From Enterobacteriaceae bacterium LSJC7 (GTDB lineage Bacteria; Pseudomonadota; Gammaproteobacteria; Enterobacterales; Enterobacteriaceae), in NCBI GenBank assembly GCA_000302695.1, contig AMFN01000003.1:496001-560000 (forward strand): a stretch of 64,000 nt of DNA, read 5' to 3'. Position 1 is the first letter of the stretch. Each line of letters opens with the position of its first letter. Shown in pieces: positions 28,872-37,366 of the stretch. The translations under genes and the position numbers were made by a program. Below the pieces are notes generated by a model. It was not told where the DNA came from and did not search any database. It saw nothing but the letters and a program-made list of their open reading frames with translations.

Positions 28872-28923
28872 AAAAAATCCTCTTTGACATTTAAAACCAG
28901 ACTTTTTGTCTGGATGATTATCA

Positions 28924-28941
28924 TATGAGGATTTCCTCATA
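28924..28941. promoter_or_regulatory. Perfect 18-base palindrome, candidate operator of the Tad2-like genes
   Basis: TATGAGGA and TCCTCATA are perfect 8-base arms around a TT centre, 53 to 70 bases upstream of the gene starting at 28871. On the minus strand the left part merges with TATGATAAT, which resembles a -10 element, so the palindrome would overlap the promoter. A second hairpin (CCAGAC / GTCTGG, 28897-28913) lies in the leader just downstream. No regulator gene is adjacent, so which protein binds is unknown. Confidence 0.5.
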
Positions 28942-29318
28942 AAACACATAAGCACTGACGTTTATTTACGTTAAAATTTATAATAAAATCAATTAGTTAA
29001 ATAAAGTCTTGCGGTCCGCAATGCCAGCGGTGCGGACCGCTGCCTCATTCCAGAACGTTATTAACTGCGGTAATGAGTCAAAGCCAAACATAAATGAGAT
29101 AAAGCTGCGGTGGGCAAACAGAGAGGAAACAAAGCACTATGAAGTAAGTGAACCAAGAATGGGTTAATGCCAGGGATTAAATCCCACAACGTGTGTTCAC
29201 CCCGGCATTGACGTTCCTGCCAGCGCATTACATCACGCTACCGGTAAACGCTTAAAACCACACATCGTTCAGGTGCTGATTACCATACATTGCAAGGCAA
29301 TGTTTTCAGGGAGTATTA
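28942..29318. other. Gene-free AT-rich spacer between the Tad2-like pair and asmA
   Basis: I see no gene in this stretch. It holds a perfect 10-base inverted repeat (GCGGTCCGCA / TGCGGACCGC, 29011-29040) without a T-run on the plus strand; on the minus strand it is followed by AAGACTTTATTT, too weak for a clear terminator. The rest is low-complexity, AT-rich sequence, consistent with a region of past insertion. Confidence 0.6.
29011..29040. repeat. Inverted repeat with 10-base arms
   Basis: GCGGTCCGCA (29011-29020) and TGCGGACCGC (29031-29040) are perfect reverse complements around a 10-base loop. The GC-rich stem stands out in AT-rich surroundings. It may be a decayed terminator or the end of a lost mobile segment. 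Confidence 0.6.
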
Positions 29319-29349
29319 AAAAGGCGCGAGGTTCACCCTCACGCCTTTT
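29319..29349 (-). terminator. Probable terminator after asmA
   Basis: A-rich AAAAAGGCG and CGCCTTTT flank a GAGG-TTCA-CCCTC type loop stem, giving a hairpin with one bulge. On the minus strand it lies 30 bases past the asmA stop codon (29379) and is followed by T-rich sequence. Confidence 0.75.
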
Positions 29350-29378
29350 CAGTTTTGTGCTAACGCGGTTGTGATAAC

Positions 29379-31238
29379 TCAGCGGCTTTCGCGCGCCTTC
29401 AACAGCTGCTCCACATCACGCGCCTTGCTGCTGTTGTCTTTATTGCGCTCTGCCCATTCCTTAAGCCGACGTTTCGCTTCATCCTGCAACTGATTACGCA
29501 GCACGCGGTCGACCTCAAGGTTATAGTTAAGCTGGCTCCAGGGCCCGTAGATACGCAGTGGAATCGGGGTTTGCTTGATTCGCTCAACCAGCTCGCCCTT
29601 GCCTTCCCAACCGCCAATAACACGCACAGCAAAGTTCGCGTCGCACTGCTCGTTAACCAAATCCAGCGTTCCATCGCCGGTTAACGCCAGTACCGCAGAC
29701 TCACCGGCCATTTGCTGGAGTTGCAGCTTGCCGCTATTGAGCGTGGCGCTGGCGCTAAAGCGCTCCATTACCGTTGCGTCGTCGTAGTCCTGCTGGGCCT
29801 GCACATCGGCATTGTTGCGTGTGACAGCGCGCTGCACCAGCTGCTGGAAATTCATGCCTTCAAGGCGCGAGTTTGCCATCTCCACACTGGCTTTGCCCTG
29901 CCAGCCGTGGCGAAACGCCTGCGCATCAATGCTATCGCCGCTAAACTCACCGCTCATCGACAAGTTGCCTGACACCGCCAGCGGATAGTCAAACGCTTTG
30001 AGGACAGAGGCAATCTCAATGTTCGAAATTTGCGGCTGGAACAGCGCGTGCACTGGTGTCGCGCTGGCATCAACGCTCCCCGGCAACGAAATGCGCCCGC
30101 CGCCCAGGTTGCCCTGAAGACGCTCAACGCTAAGCTGCCCATTTTTATTCACCATGCGCGCATTAACGTTCGTGAACTCCAGTCCGCGCCAGCGCAGGCT
30201 GGCAAACTGCAAGCTGGCGCTGCCGTTTGAGCTATTAAGTACGCTCCAGGCCGGGAGATCGCCGCTGCCAGAAATAATGGGGCGCGGCAGCACCGCCGCT
30301 TGTGCGCCCTGACCATCGCCGCCGTTCTCATCGGACAATGGCGCACGTACCAGCAGCGTATCAAGGTTAAGGTTATCTGAGGCCAGGTCGAGCTGCCATT
30401 CTGGCTTGTCGTTCATGACTACCGAGAGCCCGCCGCGCAGCGAGCTCTCATTCGCCTTCAGATTCAGGTTGCTGATGCTAAGGCGTTTATTCAGATCTTC
30501 CCAGCGCGCGTTCAGAGAACCTTCGCCACGAATGCCTTGTTTTGGCAAATCCGCGCCCTGTAGCTGGTAGTCAAAGCGTGTAATGTCGGCGCTGAAGCTG
30601 TCGCCCGTTTCATCAGCGTTAAGTACGGCCTCAATCGCCAGGCTTAAGTCACGCTGGTCGCGGTTAACGCGCCCGTTAAGCGACACCTGCGCCTGGCGGT
30701 GGTTATTTTGCTCCAGCTGTAGCTGAATATTGCGCACGGTAATCTGCTCGTCGTCTGCGTGCTGGAACACCAGCACGCTGTCAGCCACGTTCAGACTGCC
30801 AATATCAAACGACCAGTTGCGATGCTCGCGGCTGGCAGGCCCAGACTCACCGGGTGCAACCGGTGCGCCTTCAGGCCTGCGCGCTTCGCTTTGCGGCGTA
30901 AGCTGAATCACTGATTTTTTCAGCATCACCTGTTCAACCTGCAGGCGATGGGAAATCAGCGGCAACAAGGCCACATCAAGACGCATATTGTCAGCGCTGA
31001 TCAGCGGCGCACTGGCACCAGGGGCGGTTAACGACATCCGCCCGGACAAAATGCTCAGCTGCGGCCAGACGTGCCAGCGCAGCGGCCCATCCAGCGCCAG
31101 CTTGTAGCCACTGCGCTGCTCCACCTCCCGCATCATATAGCTGCGGAAATCGTTGGGATTAATCAGCAGCACCAGCGCCGACAGTCCGGCAACCAGTACA
31201 ACCAGCAGAATCATCAGCGCAGTTAAAAGTCGTCTCAT
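29379..31238 (-). CDS. asmA: AsmA outer-membrane assembly/lipid transport-related protein
   Basis: A 619-residue protein; E. coli AsmA is 617. It starts with a single membrane anchor (about residues 4-26, LLTALMILLVVLVAGLSALV), followed by the AsmA/chorein-like N-terminal signature NPNDFRSYMMREVEQRSGY and a long periplasmic region of beta-strands typical of the AsmA family. The C-terminal part (IPLRIYGPWSQLNYNLEVD, about residue 565) is the conserved AsmA end. Family members form long beta-taco channels thought to carry phospholipids between the membranes. It lies 23 bases after dcd on the same strand and is probably co-transcribed with it, as in E. coli. Confidence 0.96.
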   Translation of the reverse strand: MRRLLTALMILLVVLVAGLSALVLLINPNDFRSYMMREVEQRSGYKLALDGPLRWHVWPQLSILSGRMSLTAPGASAPLISADNMRLDVALLPLISHRLQVEQVMLKKSVIQLTPQSEARRPEGAPVAPGESGPASREHRNWSFDIGSLNVADSVLVFQHADDEQITVRNIQLQLEQNNHRQAQVSLNGRVNRDQRDLSLAIEAVLNADETGDSFSADITRFDYQLQGADLPKQGIRGEGSLNARWEDLNKRLSISNLNLKANESSLRGGLSVVMNDKPEWQLDLASDNLNLDTLLVRAPLSDENGGDGQGAQAAVLPRPIISGSGDLPAWSVLNSSNGSASLQFASLRWRGLEFTNVNARMVNKNGQLSVERLQGNLGGGRISLPGSVDASATPVHALFQPQISNIEIASVLKAFDYPLAVSGNLSMSGEFSGDSIDAQAFRHGWQGKASVEMANSRLEGMNFQQLVQRAVTRNNADVQAQQDYDDATVMERFSASATLNSGKLQLQQMAGESAVLALTGDGTLDLVNEQCDANFAVRVIGGWEGKGELVERIKQTPIPLRIYGPWSQLNYNLEVDRVLRNQLQDEAKRRLKEWAERNKDNSSKARDVEQLLKARESR

Positions 31239-31261
31239 AGCTCCCTCAGCCCAGCGGCGGC

Positions 31262-31843
31262 TCAGTCCTTGTCAATACGGCTGGCAACCGCACCTTGCTG
31301 ATCGCGATACTTCGCATCCTGGCGACGGTTATACGGGCGCGCAGCCGGGCCAGACAGCGGCTCAAAGCTAAGTGCGCCAATCATCATGCCAGGGCGCAGC
31401 GCCAGCGGCAGTTTGCCGGAATTATAGAACTCCAGCACAATGCGCCCGTGCCAGCCCGGATCGATACGGTGAGCGGTCACGTGCACCATCAGCCCCAGGC
31501 GTGCCAGCGACGAACGACCATCCAGCCAGCCCACGAGATCGTCAGGCAGCATCACCGATTCATGCGTCACCGCCAGCGCCAGTTCGCCAGGGTGCAGATA
31601 AAACGCCTCGCCTTCCTTAAGCACAATCTCATCGCTCATGACGCGGTCGAGCGCGGCGCTGACTTCATCCTTCGGGCCGCTGAGATCGATAAACGCCGCG
31701 GTGTGGCCGCTGAAGGTTCGAAACTCGTTACCAAGCCGCACATCAACAGTCGCACCGTTAATGCGCTCTGCGGGCGGGCGCGGGGTGATGGCTAAACGCC
31801 CGGTATCCAGCCAGGCTTCTATATCGCGGTCACACAGACGCAT
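31262..31843 (-). CDS. dcd: dCTP deaminase
   Basis: A 193-residue enzyme, identical in length to E. coli Dcd and nearly so in sequence. Key blocks are [13 protein letters not shown] with the substrate-binding serine and arginine (about residues 110-122), and [19 protein letters not shown] with catalytic Glu138. It deaminates dCTP to dUTP as a homotrimer, supplying dUMP for thymidylate synthesis. The gene sits between udk and asmA. Confidence 0.98.
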   Translation of the reverse strand: MRLCDRDIEAWLDTGRLAITPRPPAERINGATVDVRLGNEFRTFSGHTAAFIDLSGPKDEVSAALDRVMSDEIVLKEGEAFYLHPGELALAVTHESVMLPDDLVGWLDGRSSLARLGLMVHVTAHRIDPGWHGRIVLEFYNSGKLPLALRPGMMIGALSFEPLSGPAARPYNRRQDAKYRDQQGAVASRIDKD

Positions 31844-31924
31844 CGCACTTCTCCTTTTGGCTTAACTTGATTCACCTTGCCACAGCGCAGCCGGAATAAC
31901 CACGCCCTGCGGCTATAAACGCAA

Positions 31925-31947
31925 ACGACGCCGGTATACGGCGTCGT
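31925..31947. repeat. Strong hairpin between udk and dcd
   Basis: ACGACGCCG (31925-31933) pairs perfectly with CGGCGTCGT (31939-31947) around GTATA, six bases after the udk stop. On the minus strand it is followed by TTTGCGTTTATAG, a weak U-tract, so it may act as an attenuating terminator for udk or as an mRNA end protector. Confidence 0.6.
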
Positions 31948-31953
31948 GGACAA

Positions 31954-32595
31954 TCACTCAAAGAACTGGCTTATCTTCGCTTTGAGAATATCAATAGCGA
32001 TGCGGTTCTTACCGCCGCGCGGCACAATAATGTCGGCATACTGCTTTGATGGGTCGATAAACTGCAGGAACATCGGGCGTACGGTTTTCTGATACTGTGC
32101 CATGACCGAGTCCATAGAGCGACCGCGTTCGTTAACATCGCGTTTGATGCGGCGCATCAGGCAGATATCCAGCGGTGTGTCGACAAAGATAGAAAAATTC
32201 AATTCCTGGCGCAGACGCGCGTCGGTCAGCAGCAAAATGCCTTCCAGGATAATCACTTTTTTAGGTTCAACGTGCACCGTTTCGCTGGTGCGGGTATGTT
32301 CAGTGTAGCTGTATACCGGCAGTTCAACGCTCTTACCCTGCTTGAGCATCTGCAAATGTTGAAACAGCAGGTTATGGTCCATGGCGCTGGGGTGGTCGTA
32401 GTTGGTCTTAATCCTCTCTTCCATCGAGAGGTGACTCTGGTCTTTGTAATAGCAGTCTTCCGGGATGACACCAATGTGTTCATCTCCAACTTGCTCGCGT
32501 AGTTCGCGATACAACGTGCTGGCAATGAGGCTTTTCCCTGAAGCTGATGCGCCGGCGATCCCGATGATGACGCACTGATGAGACTTGTCAGTCAT
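31954..32595 (-). CDS. udk: Uridine/cytidine kinase
   Basis: A 213-residue nucleoside kinase, the same length as E. coli Udk. The Walker A loop GASASGKS is at about residues 14-21, the catalytic region CYYKDQSHL near 48 and the lid-type region [12 protein letters not shown] near 150. It phosphorylates uridine or cytidine to UMP or CMP in pyrimidine salvage. In E. coli the gene yegE lies between udk and alkA; here the two are separated by only about 100 bases. Confidence 0.98.
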   Translation of the reverse strand: MTDKSHQCVIIGIAGASASGKSLIASTLYRELREQVGDEHIGVIPEDCYYKDQSHLSMEERIKTNYDHPSAMDHNLLFQHLQMLKQGKSVELPVYSYTEHTRTSETVHVEPKKVIILEGILLLTDARLRQELNFSIFVDTPLDICLMRRIKRDVNERGRSMDSVMAQYQKTVRPMFLQFIDPSKQYADIIVPRGGKNRIAIDILKAKISQFFE

Positions 32596-32699
32596 AAAAT
32601 AAACGACCTGAATTTACTGATAATGTAAGGAAGGGCGACGCCGGGGCGCCAGACGCCGCAATTATAGGGACTTCCCGCAATTGATACCAGAAAAACGCG

Positions 32700-33542
32700 C
32701 TACGTTGGCTGCCAGCTGCCGTTGTTCCAGATATGCAGGAGCGCATATGAACGCCAGGGCTGCCAGCGCGTACTGTAGAGCCGCGTCTGGGCCACCGTCA
32801 TTCCGGCAAAACGCTGTTTTACCGCATAATCATCTGGCAAAAAGATATCAGGTGCCTGCCAGCCGCGTAGCGCGTAATAACTGGCCGTCCAGCGCCCAAT
32901 GCCAGGCAAACCGACCAGCCATTTTACGCCCTGATCCACATCCTGCGGCGGCTCAAGCGGAAACTCGCCCTGCGCGCACAGCCGCGCAATATTAATGATG
33001 GCCTCAGCGCGCTTAAGCGGCATGCCCAGCGGTTTGAGCATTTCTGGTGCCAGTTCAGCCAGCTGCTCCGGGCGCGGGAACAGCCACCAGCCAGGCGCAT
33101 CGGGCAGCGGCGTGCCCCACGCCTGTGCCACTTTGGCGGTGAGTTTAGCCGCCATCGCCACGCTCACCAGTTGACCGAGCACGGCGCGCACCGCCTGCTC
33201 AAAAGGGTCCATACAGCCTGGTAGCCGCAGACCGGGGTGAGAGGCAGCAAGTGTGCCAAGGTGGGCCAGCATGTCTGAGGGATCGGTTGCGAGGTCAAAA
33301 AGCCGCACAATGCGTGCCAGCAAGTCATCCTCTACCGCCAGTAAACCGTCGCTAAGTGTAACGCGCACCTGACAGCGGCTCTCATCCGGTGCCACCGTCA
33401 GCAGTCCGCAGTGGCCATCAATGGCAAGGGTGCGCCGGTAAGCTGTGGCACTCACCTCCTCAACGCCCGCGACGGCACGCGCCCCCAGAAAACCCAGCAT
33501 CCACGCCCAGTCGTAGGGCGGATGGTAATTCAGTGTCAGCAT
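32700..33542 (-). CDS. alkA: DNA-3-methyladenine glycosylase II AlkA
   Basis: A 280-residue base-excision repair glycosylase; E. coli AlkA is 282. The N-terminal TBP-like domain begins LNYHPPYDWAWMLGFL, and the helix-hairpin-helix motif LVGLPGIGRWTASYYALRGW (about residues 208-227) is followed by the catalytic aspartate in FLPDDYAVKQRF, the equivalent of Asp238. It removes alkylated purines and pyrimidines. In E. coli it is induced by Ada; an Ada site was not identified here. It is divergent from yegD. Confidence 0.96.
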   Translation of the reverse strand: MLTLNYHPPYDWAWMLGFLGARAVAGVEEVSATAYRRTLAIDGHCGLLTVAPDESRCQVRVTLSDGLLAVEDDLLARIVRLFDLATDPSDMLAHLGTLAASHPGLRLPGCMDPFEQAVRAVLGQLVSVAMAAKLTAKVAQAWGTPLPDAPGWWLFPRPEQLAELAPEMLKPLGMPLKRAEAIINIARLCAQGEFPLEPPQDVDQGVKWLVGLPGIGRWTASYYALRGWQAPDIFLPDDYAVKQRFAGMTVAQTRLYSTRWQPWRSYALLHIWNNGSWQPT

Positions 33543-33675
33543 AGTGATTCCTTATTACGTTGCCACTGAGCATAACTGCCCGCGCCGGGTTGCGCCTTGC
33601 TTTTCAATTCTGTTTGCCGCAGACGGAACATTTCGCTAAAGTCGCCCCCCTTCTTTACCGGCATGGGGATGACGC

Positions 33676-35031
33676 ATGTTTTTAGGTTTCGACTACGGTA
33701 CAGCTAACTGCTCAATGGCAGTCATGCGCAACGGCGCACCGCAGATGTTAAAAATGGCTGGCGATTCGCCATTGCTGCCATCAATGATTTGCGCCCCCAC
33801 CCGCGAAGGCATCAGTGAATGGCTGTGGCGCCACCACCAGGTGACACCCGGTGGTGACGAAGGTCAGGCGCTACTTAAGCGTGCGGTAAATGTTAACCGC
33901 GACGAAGACATCACTATCACACCTGCCAGCGTGCAGTTTGGTCTGGCTGCCCTCGCGAGCTATATGGAAGAGCCGGACGAGGTCTGGTTTGTGAAATCCC
34001 CCAAGTCGTTTCTTGGCGCAAGCGGTCTTAAGCCGCAGCAAATTGCGCTGTTTGAAGACCTGGTGTGCGCCATGATGCTGCATATTCGCCAGCAGGCCGA
34101 AACACAGCTTGACGCCCGCGTGGAGCAGGCCGTGATTGGCCGTCCGATTAACTTCCAGGGACTCGGTGGCGATGACGCCAACGCACAAGCGCTGGGTATT
34201 CTTGAGCGGGCGGCTAACCGGGCCGGGTTTAGCGATGTGATGTTTCAGTTTGAACCAGTGGCCGCCGGACTGGATTTTGAAGCTACCTTAACCGAAGAAC
34301 AACGAGTGCTGGTGGTGGACATTGGCGGCGGCACCACCGACTGCTCGCTACTGTTGATGGGCCCGCAGTGGCGCGCGCGTCGCGATCGCGAGCACAGTCT
34401 GCTTGGCCACAGCGGCTGTCGCGTCGGCGGTAACGATCTGGATATCGCCGTGGCGTTCAAACAATTGATGCCGCTGCTGGGTCTTGGGGGCGAAACGCAA
34501 AAAGGCATCGCCCTGCCCGCGCTGCCGTGGTGGAACGCGGTGGCCATTAACGATGTACCGGCACAGAGCGAGTTTTACAGTAGCACCTGCGGCCGCCTGC
34601 TGGCAGATTTAGTGCGTGACGCCCGCGAGCCGGAAAAGGTCGCGTATTTACTGAAAGTGTGGCGTCAGCGTCTGAGTTATCGGCTGGTACGCTGTGCCGA
34701 AGAAGGCAAAATCGCGCTCTCAACGCACCACAGCGCGACGCTGCGTCTGCCGTTTATCGCCGAGGCGCTGGCAACGGAAATGGACGGCGATGCGCTGGCG
34801 GGCGCGCTGGCCCAGCCGCTACAGCGCATACTTGAGCAGGTCACGCTGGCGCTGGAATCAAGCCAGGCGTCGCCGGATGTGATTTATCTCACTGGCGGTA
34901 GCGCCCGTTCACCGATTCTCCGCCAGGCGCTGGCGGCACTGCTGCCGCAAACGCGCATCGCCAGCGGCGATGACTTTGGCTCAGTGACGGCGGGGCTGGC
35001 AAGGTGGGCGCAAGTGGTGTTTCAGGGCTAA
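33676..35031 (+). CDS. yegD: Hsp70-family protein YegD
   Basis: A 451-residue atypical Hsp70 family protein; E. coli YegD is 450. The actin-like ATPase fold is seen from phosphate loop 1 (FLGFDYGTANCSMAV, residues 2-16), phosphate loop 2 (VVDIGGGTTDCSLLLM, about 213-228) and the adenosine motif (YLTGGSARSPILRQAL, about 404-419). There is no classical peptide-binding C-terminal domain, as expected for this group. The cellular role is not established. A terminator follows at 35081-35105. Confidence 0.96.
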   Translation: MFLGFDYGTANCSMAVMRNGAPQMLKMAGDSPLLPSMICAPTREGISEWLWRHHQVTPGGDEGQALLKRAVNVNRDEDITITPASVQFGLAALASYMEEPDEVWFVKSPKSFLGASGLKPQQIALFEDLVCAMMLHIRQQAETQLDARVEQAVIGRPINFQGLGGDDANAQALGILERAANRAGFSDVMFQFEPVAAGLDFEATLTEEQRVLVVDIGGGTTDCSLLLMGPQWRARRDREHSLLGHSGCRVGGNDLDIAVAFKQLMPLLGLGGETQKGIALPALPWWNAVAINDVPAQSEFYSSTCGRLLADLVRDAREPEKVAYLLKVWRQRLSYRLVRCAEEGKIALSTHHSATLRLPFIAEALATEMDGDALAGALAQPLQRILEQVTLALESSQASPDVIYLTGGSARSPILRQALAALLPQTRIASGDDFGSVTAGLARWAQVVFQG

Positions 35032-35080
35032 CTCCCTCGCGCCCGCAGTCTGTTCCACGCCTTTCATATAACCAACGTAA

Positions 35081-35105
35081 AAAAAGCGCCTGATGGCGCT
35101 TTTTT
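35081..35105 (+). terminator. Rho-independent terminator after yegD
   Basis: AAAAAGCGCC pairs with GGCGCTTTTT around the loop TGAT, followed by T-rich sequence. It lies 50 bases after the yegD stop and, being symmetrical, may also end transcripts from the minus strand (chemoreceptor side). Confidence 0.9.
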
Positions 35106-35224
35106 ATCACATAAACCTGGCTTCTCGCGAAAATGCCCGGCTGACCACTTTACGTTACTGACGAGCGTTAATTTGCCGCCAGCAGCGTTCGTCGCCGTAA
35201 TCCATGCGGGACTCACAGGCAGAA

Positions 35225-37012
35225 TTAAATCCTGAACTGCCCTACCACATGCGCCAGATCCCGCGCCTGGCCCTGTAGCTCAGAAGACGCCGCAGAAGAC
35301 TGCTCCACCAACGCCGCATTCTGCTGCACAATACCGTCCAGTTGCGCGACGGCCTTGTTGATTTCGCAAATGCCCCGCGTCTGTTCATCGGCAGTCTGGG
35401 TAATCTGCGCCATAATCGCCGTCACAGACGTCACGCTGGTCACAATTTCCTGCATGGTATCGCCAGAGCGTTGTACCTGTTTAGCGCCGGAATTAACGCT
35501 CGCAACCGTTGCATCAATCAAGGTGCGAATTTCTTTGGCCGCGCCCGCGCTGCGACTGGCAAGGCTTCGCACTTCGTTAGCCACCACGGCAAAACCGCGT
35601 CCCTGCTCACCGGCTCGCGCGGCTTCTACCGAGGCATTAAGCGCCAGAATATTGGTCTGAAAAGCAATGCCGTCAATCACGCTGATGATATTGCCAATTT
35701 TTGCCGAGGCATCTTCAATGTTCTTCATGGTGTGAATCACTTCGCCCACGGACTCACCGCCACGACGCGCCACCACTGCCGCCGCCTGCACCGCCACATT
35801 CGCTTCCTGAGCCGAACAGGCAGAGCTGGCAACCGTTGAGGAAATCTGCTCCAGCGCCGCAGAGGTCTGCTGCAGGTTTGCCGCCGAGGCTTCAGTGCGC
35901 GTCGATAAATCCAGCGTGCCTGCGGCAATTTCTTCTGACGCGGTGCGCACCGACTCACTGCTGGCACGAATGGATCTCATCACCACGGCCAGCTTGTCAA
36001 CAAAGCGGTTAAACGCGCTGGCAATCTGTGCCACCTCATCTTTGCCGTTCACCGCCAGACGGCGGGTCAGATCTTCATCGCCCGAGGCGATGGCCTCCAT
36101 TGAAGAACGGATGGTTTCCAGCGGCCCGAGGCTGCGGCGAGTTATCAGGTTAATCACCAGCCCGGAAATAAGAATCAGCACCAGTAGCGACACCGCTGAC
36201 AAGCGCAGCAAATTAGTCATGCTGGCATTCGCCTCGTCTTTATCCATCACAACAACAATAAACCAGGAGGTGCCCTCCACAGGCAGCGCCACCACATAAG
36301 CCATGTTGCCTTCAACAGACATCTGCAACGGTTTTTTCGCCACCAGCAGTTGGGTGAGGCTCAGGTTTTCTACCAGCATACTCAGCGGTTTAAGCGCCAT
36401 ATCATCGCGCGGGTGGGCAATAATGGTACCGTCGGCATCAATCAGCATGCCGAAGCTGTCCGGCGTCGGGTGAATGGCACGCACGTTATTAATAACTTCG
36501 GCCATTTCGATATCGCCTGCCACTACGCCGCGCAGCACGCCGTTCTCAACCTGCGGTGCCGCCACCGTAATGGTCAGTTTACCGCTGGAAACATCCATAT
36601 AAGGGTTAGTGACAATCACGTTACCTGCGCTGCTGGCCTGTAAATACCACGGGCGCACGGTGGGATCGTAATCATCCGGGATACCGGAAGGATCGGAGGA
36701 GAGCGTTCGTTTGTCCGCAAGGGCAATATCAACGTTCAGAAAGCCACCCGCCTCTTCGGTTGCCTTAAGCAGCGCCATCGGCACGGCATCGTTTACATAG
36801 GGGCGTAGCGCGTTAATTTGCGCCATGTGTATACCTACCCACTGTTCCACTGTTTCAGCGTGACTTGCTGCCAGTGACGTCAGGGTGGCATCCACGGCGT
36901 TCTGATTCGCACGGCTGCTGACCGTATAGTTAATCAATGTATTAACCCCCAGGGAAAATACCACAAGCAGGGTCGACGCTATCAGCAGCCGGGAACGTAT
37001 CGAACTAAACAT
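35225..37012 (-). CDS. Methyl-accepting chemotaxis protein with Cache-type sensor
   Basis: A 595-residue chemoreceptor. It has a first membrane span about residues 8-30, a periplasmic double-Cache-like domain (about 31-280, with [11 protein letters not shown] and [13 protein letters not shown] motifs), a second span about 281-302 ([15 protein letters not shown]), a HAMP linker ([20 protein letters not shown]), and the cytoplasmic signalling hairpin whose tip is [37 protein letters not shown]. The protein ends GQFRI without a CheR/CheB-binding NWETF-type pentapeptide. Cache sensors of this type often bind amino acids or organic acids, but the ligand is unknown. It stands alone, away from the che/fli clusters, in the place of yegI-yegL of E. 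coli. A sigma-28-type promoter is present at 37051-37077, and a GGAGAAAGC site precedes the ATG. Confidence 0.95.
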   Translation of the reverse strand: MFSSIRSRLLIASTLLVVFSLGVNTLINYTVSSRANQNAVDATLTSLAASHAETVEQWVGIHMAQINALRPYVNDAVPMALLKATEEAGGFLNVDIALADKRTLSSDPSGIPDDYDPTVRPWYLQASSAGNVIVTNPYMDVSSGKLTITVAAPQVENGVLRGVVAGDIEMAEVINNVRAIHPTPDSFGMLIDADGTIIAHPRDDMALKPLSMLVENLSLTQLLVAKKPLQMSVEGNMAYVVALPVEGTSWFIVVVMDKDEANASMTNLLRLSAVSLLVLILISGLVINLITRRSLGPLETIRSSMEAIASGDEDLTRRLAVNGKDEVAQIASAFNRFVDKLAVVMRSIRASSESVRTASEEIAAGTLDLSTRTEASAANLQQTSAALEQISSTVASSACSAQEANVAVQAAAVVARRGGESVGEVIHTMKNIEDASAKIGNIISVIDGIAFQTNILALNASVEAARAGEQGRGFAVVANEVRSLASRSAGAAKEIRTLIDATVASVNSGAKQVQRSGDTMQEIVTSVTSVTAIMAQITQTADEQTRGICEINKAVAQLDGIVQQNAALVEQSSAASSELQGQARDLAHVVGQFRI

Positions 37013-37050
37013 GCTTTCTCCACTTTTTAACAGGCCTTGGGTTCACTGCG

Positions 37051-37077
37051 ATATCGCCCTGGCAGGAGAAAACTTTA
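37051..37077 (-). promoter_or_regulatory. Sigma-28 (FliA) promoter of the chemoreceptor gene
   Basis: On the minus strand the -35 element TAAAGTTT (37070-37077) is a perfect match, the spacer is exactly 11 bases, and the -10 element GGCGATAT (37051-37058) matches 6 of 8 positions of GCCGATAA. The predicted start site is around 37044, giving a leader of about 30 bases. This places the chemoreceptor in the late flagellar regulon. Confidence 0.85.
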
Positions 37078-37280
37078 AAGACAACGGGATAAAAAATAGT
37101 CGCAGGTGCCACTATTGGGATGATTCCAAGCCCCGCGTATATATTTGGCCCACGAAGTGGTGGTTTAATCGCCACCCGAGTCCGATAACCATTATGCCGT
37201 GGAGTGAGGAAAGTGCAGGTAAAAAATGCCCGCATGGCTCTGAACACACTGTTTCATCAACAAAACCCTGGATTCTTCCA

Positions 37281-37300
37281 TATTTCCTTCATCATTAGGC
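37281..37300 (+). promoter_or_regulatory. BaeR-box-like sequence upstream of mdtA
   Basis: TATTTCCTTCATCATTAGGC resembles the published BaeR consensus TTTTTCTCCATDATTGGC, with one inserted base near the 3' end. It lies 66-86 bases upstream of the mdtA ATG, a reasonable place for an activator. The match is imperfect. The rest of the 350-base MCP-mdtA spacer holds only the divergent promoters. Confidence 0.35.
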
Positions 37301-37366
37301 GAGCCAGGCTGGCTAAACTAGTATCATCTCGCCTAAATCGTTTCAGGAACAGAAGACATAATAACT

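Noticed and set aside
28872-28955. Extended N-terminus of the first Tad2-like protein (28 extra codons)
   Set aside because: The internal ATG at 28871 has a strong AGAGGA site and aligns with its paralogue; the extension would run through the palindromic promoter region.
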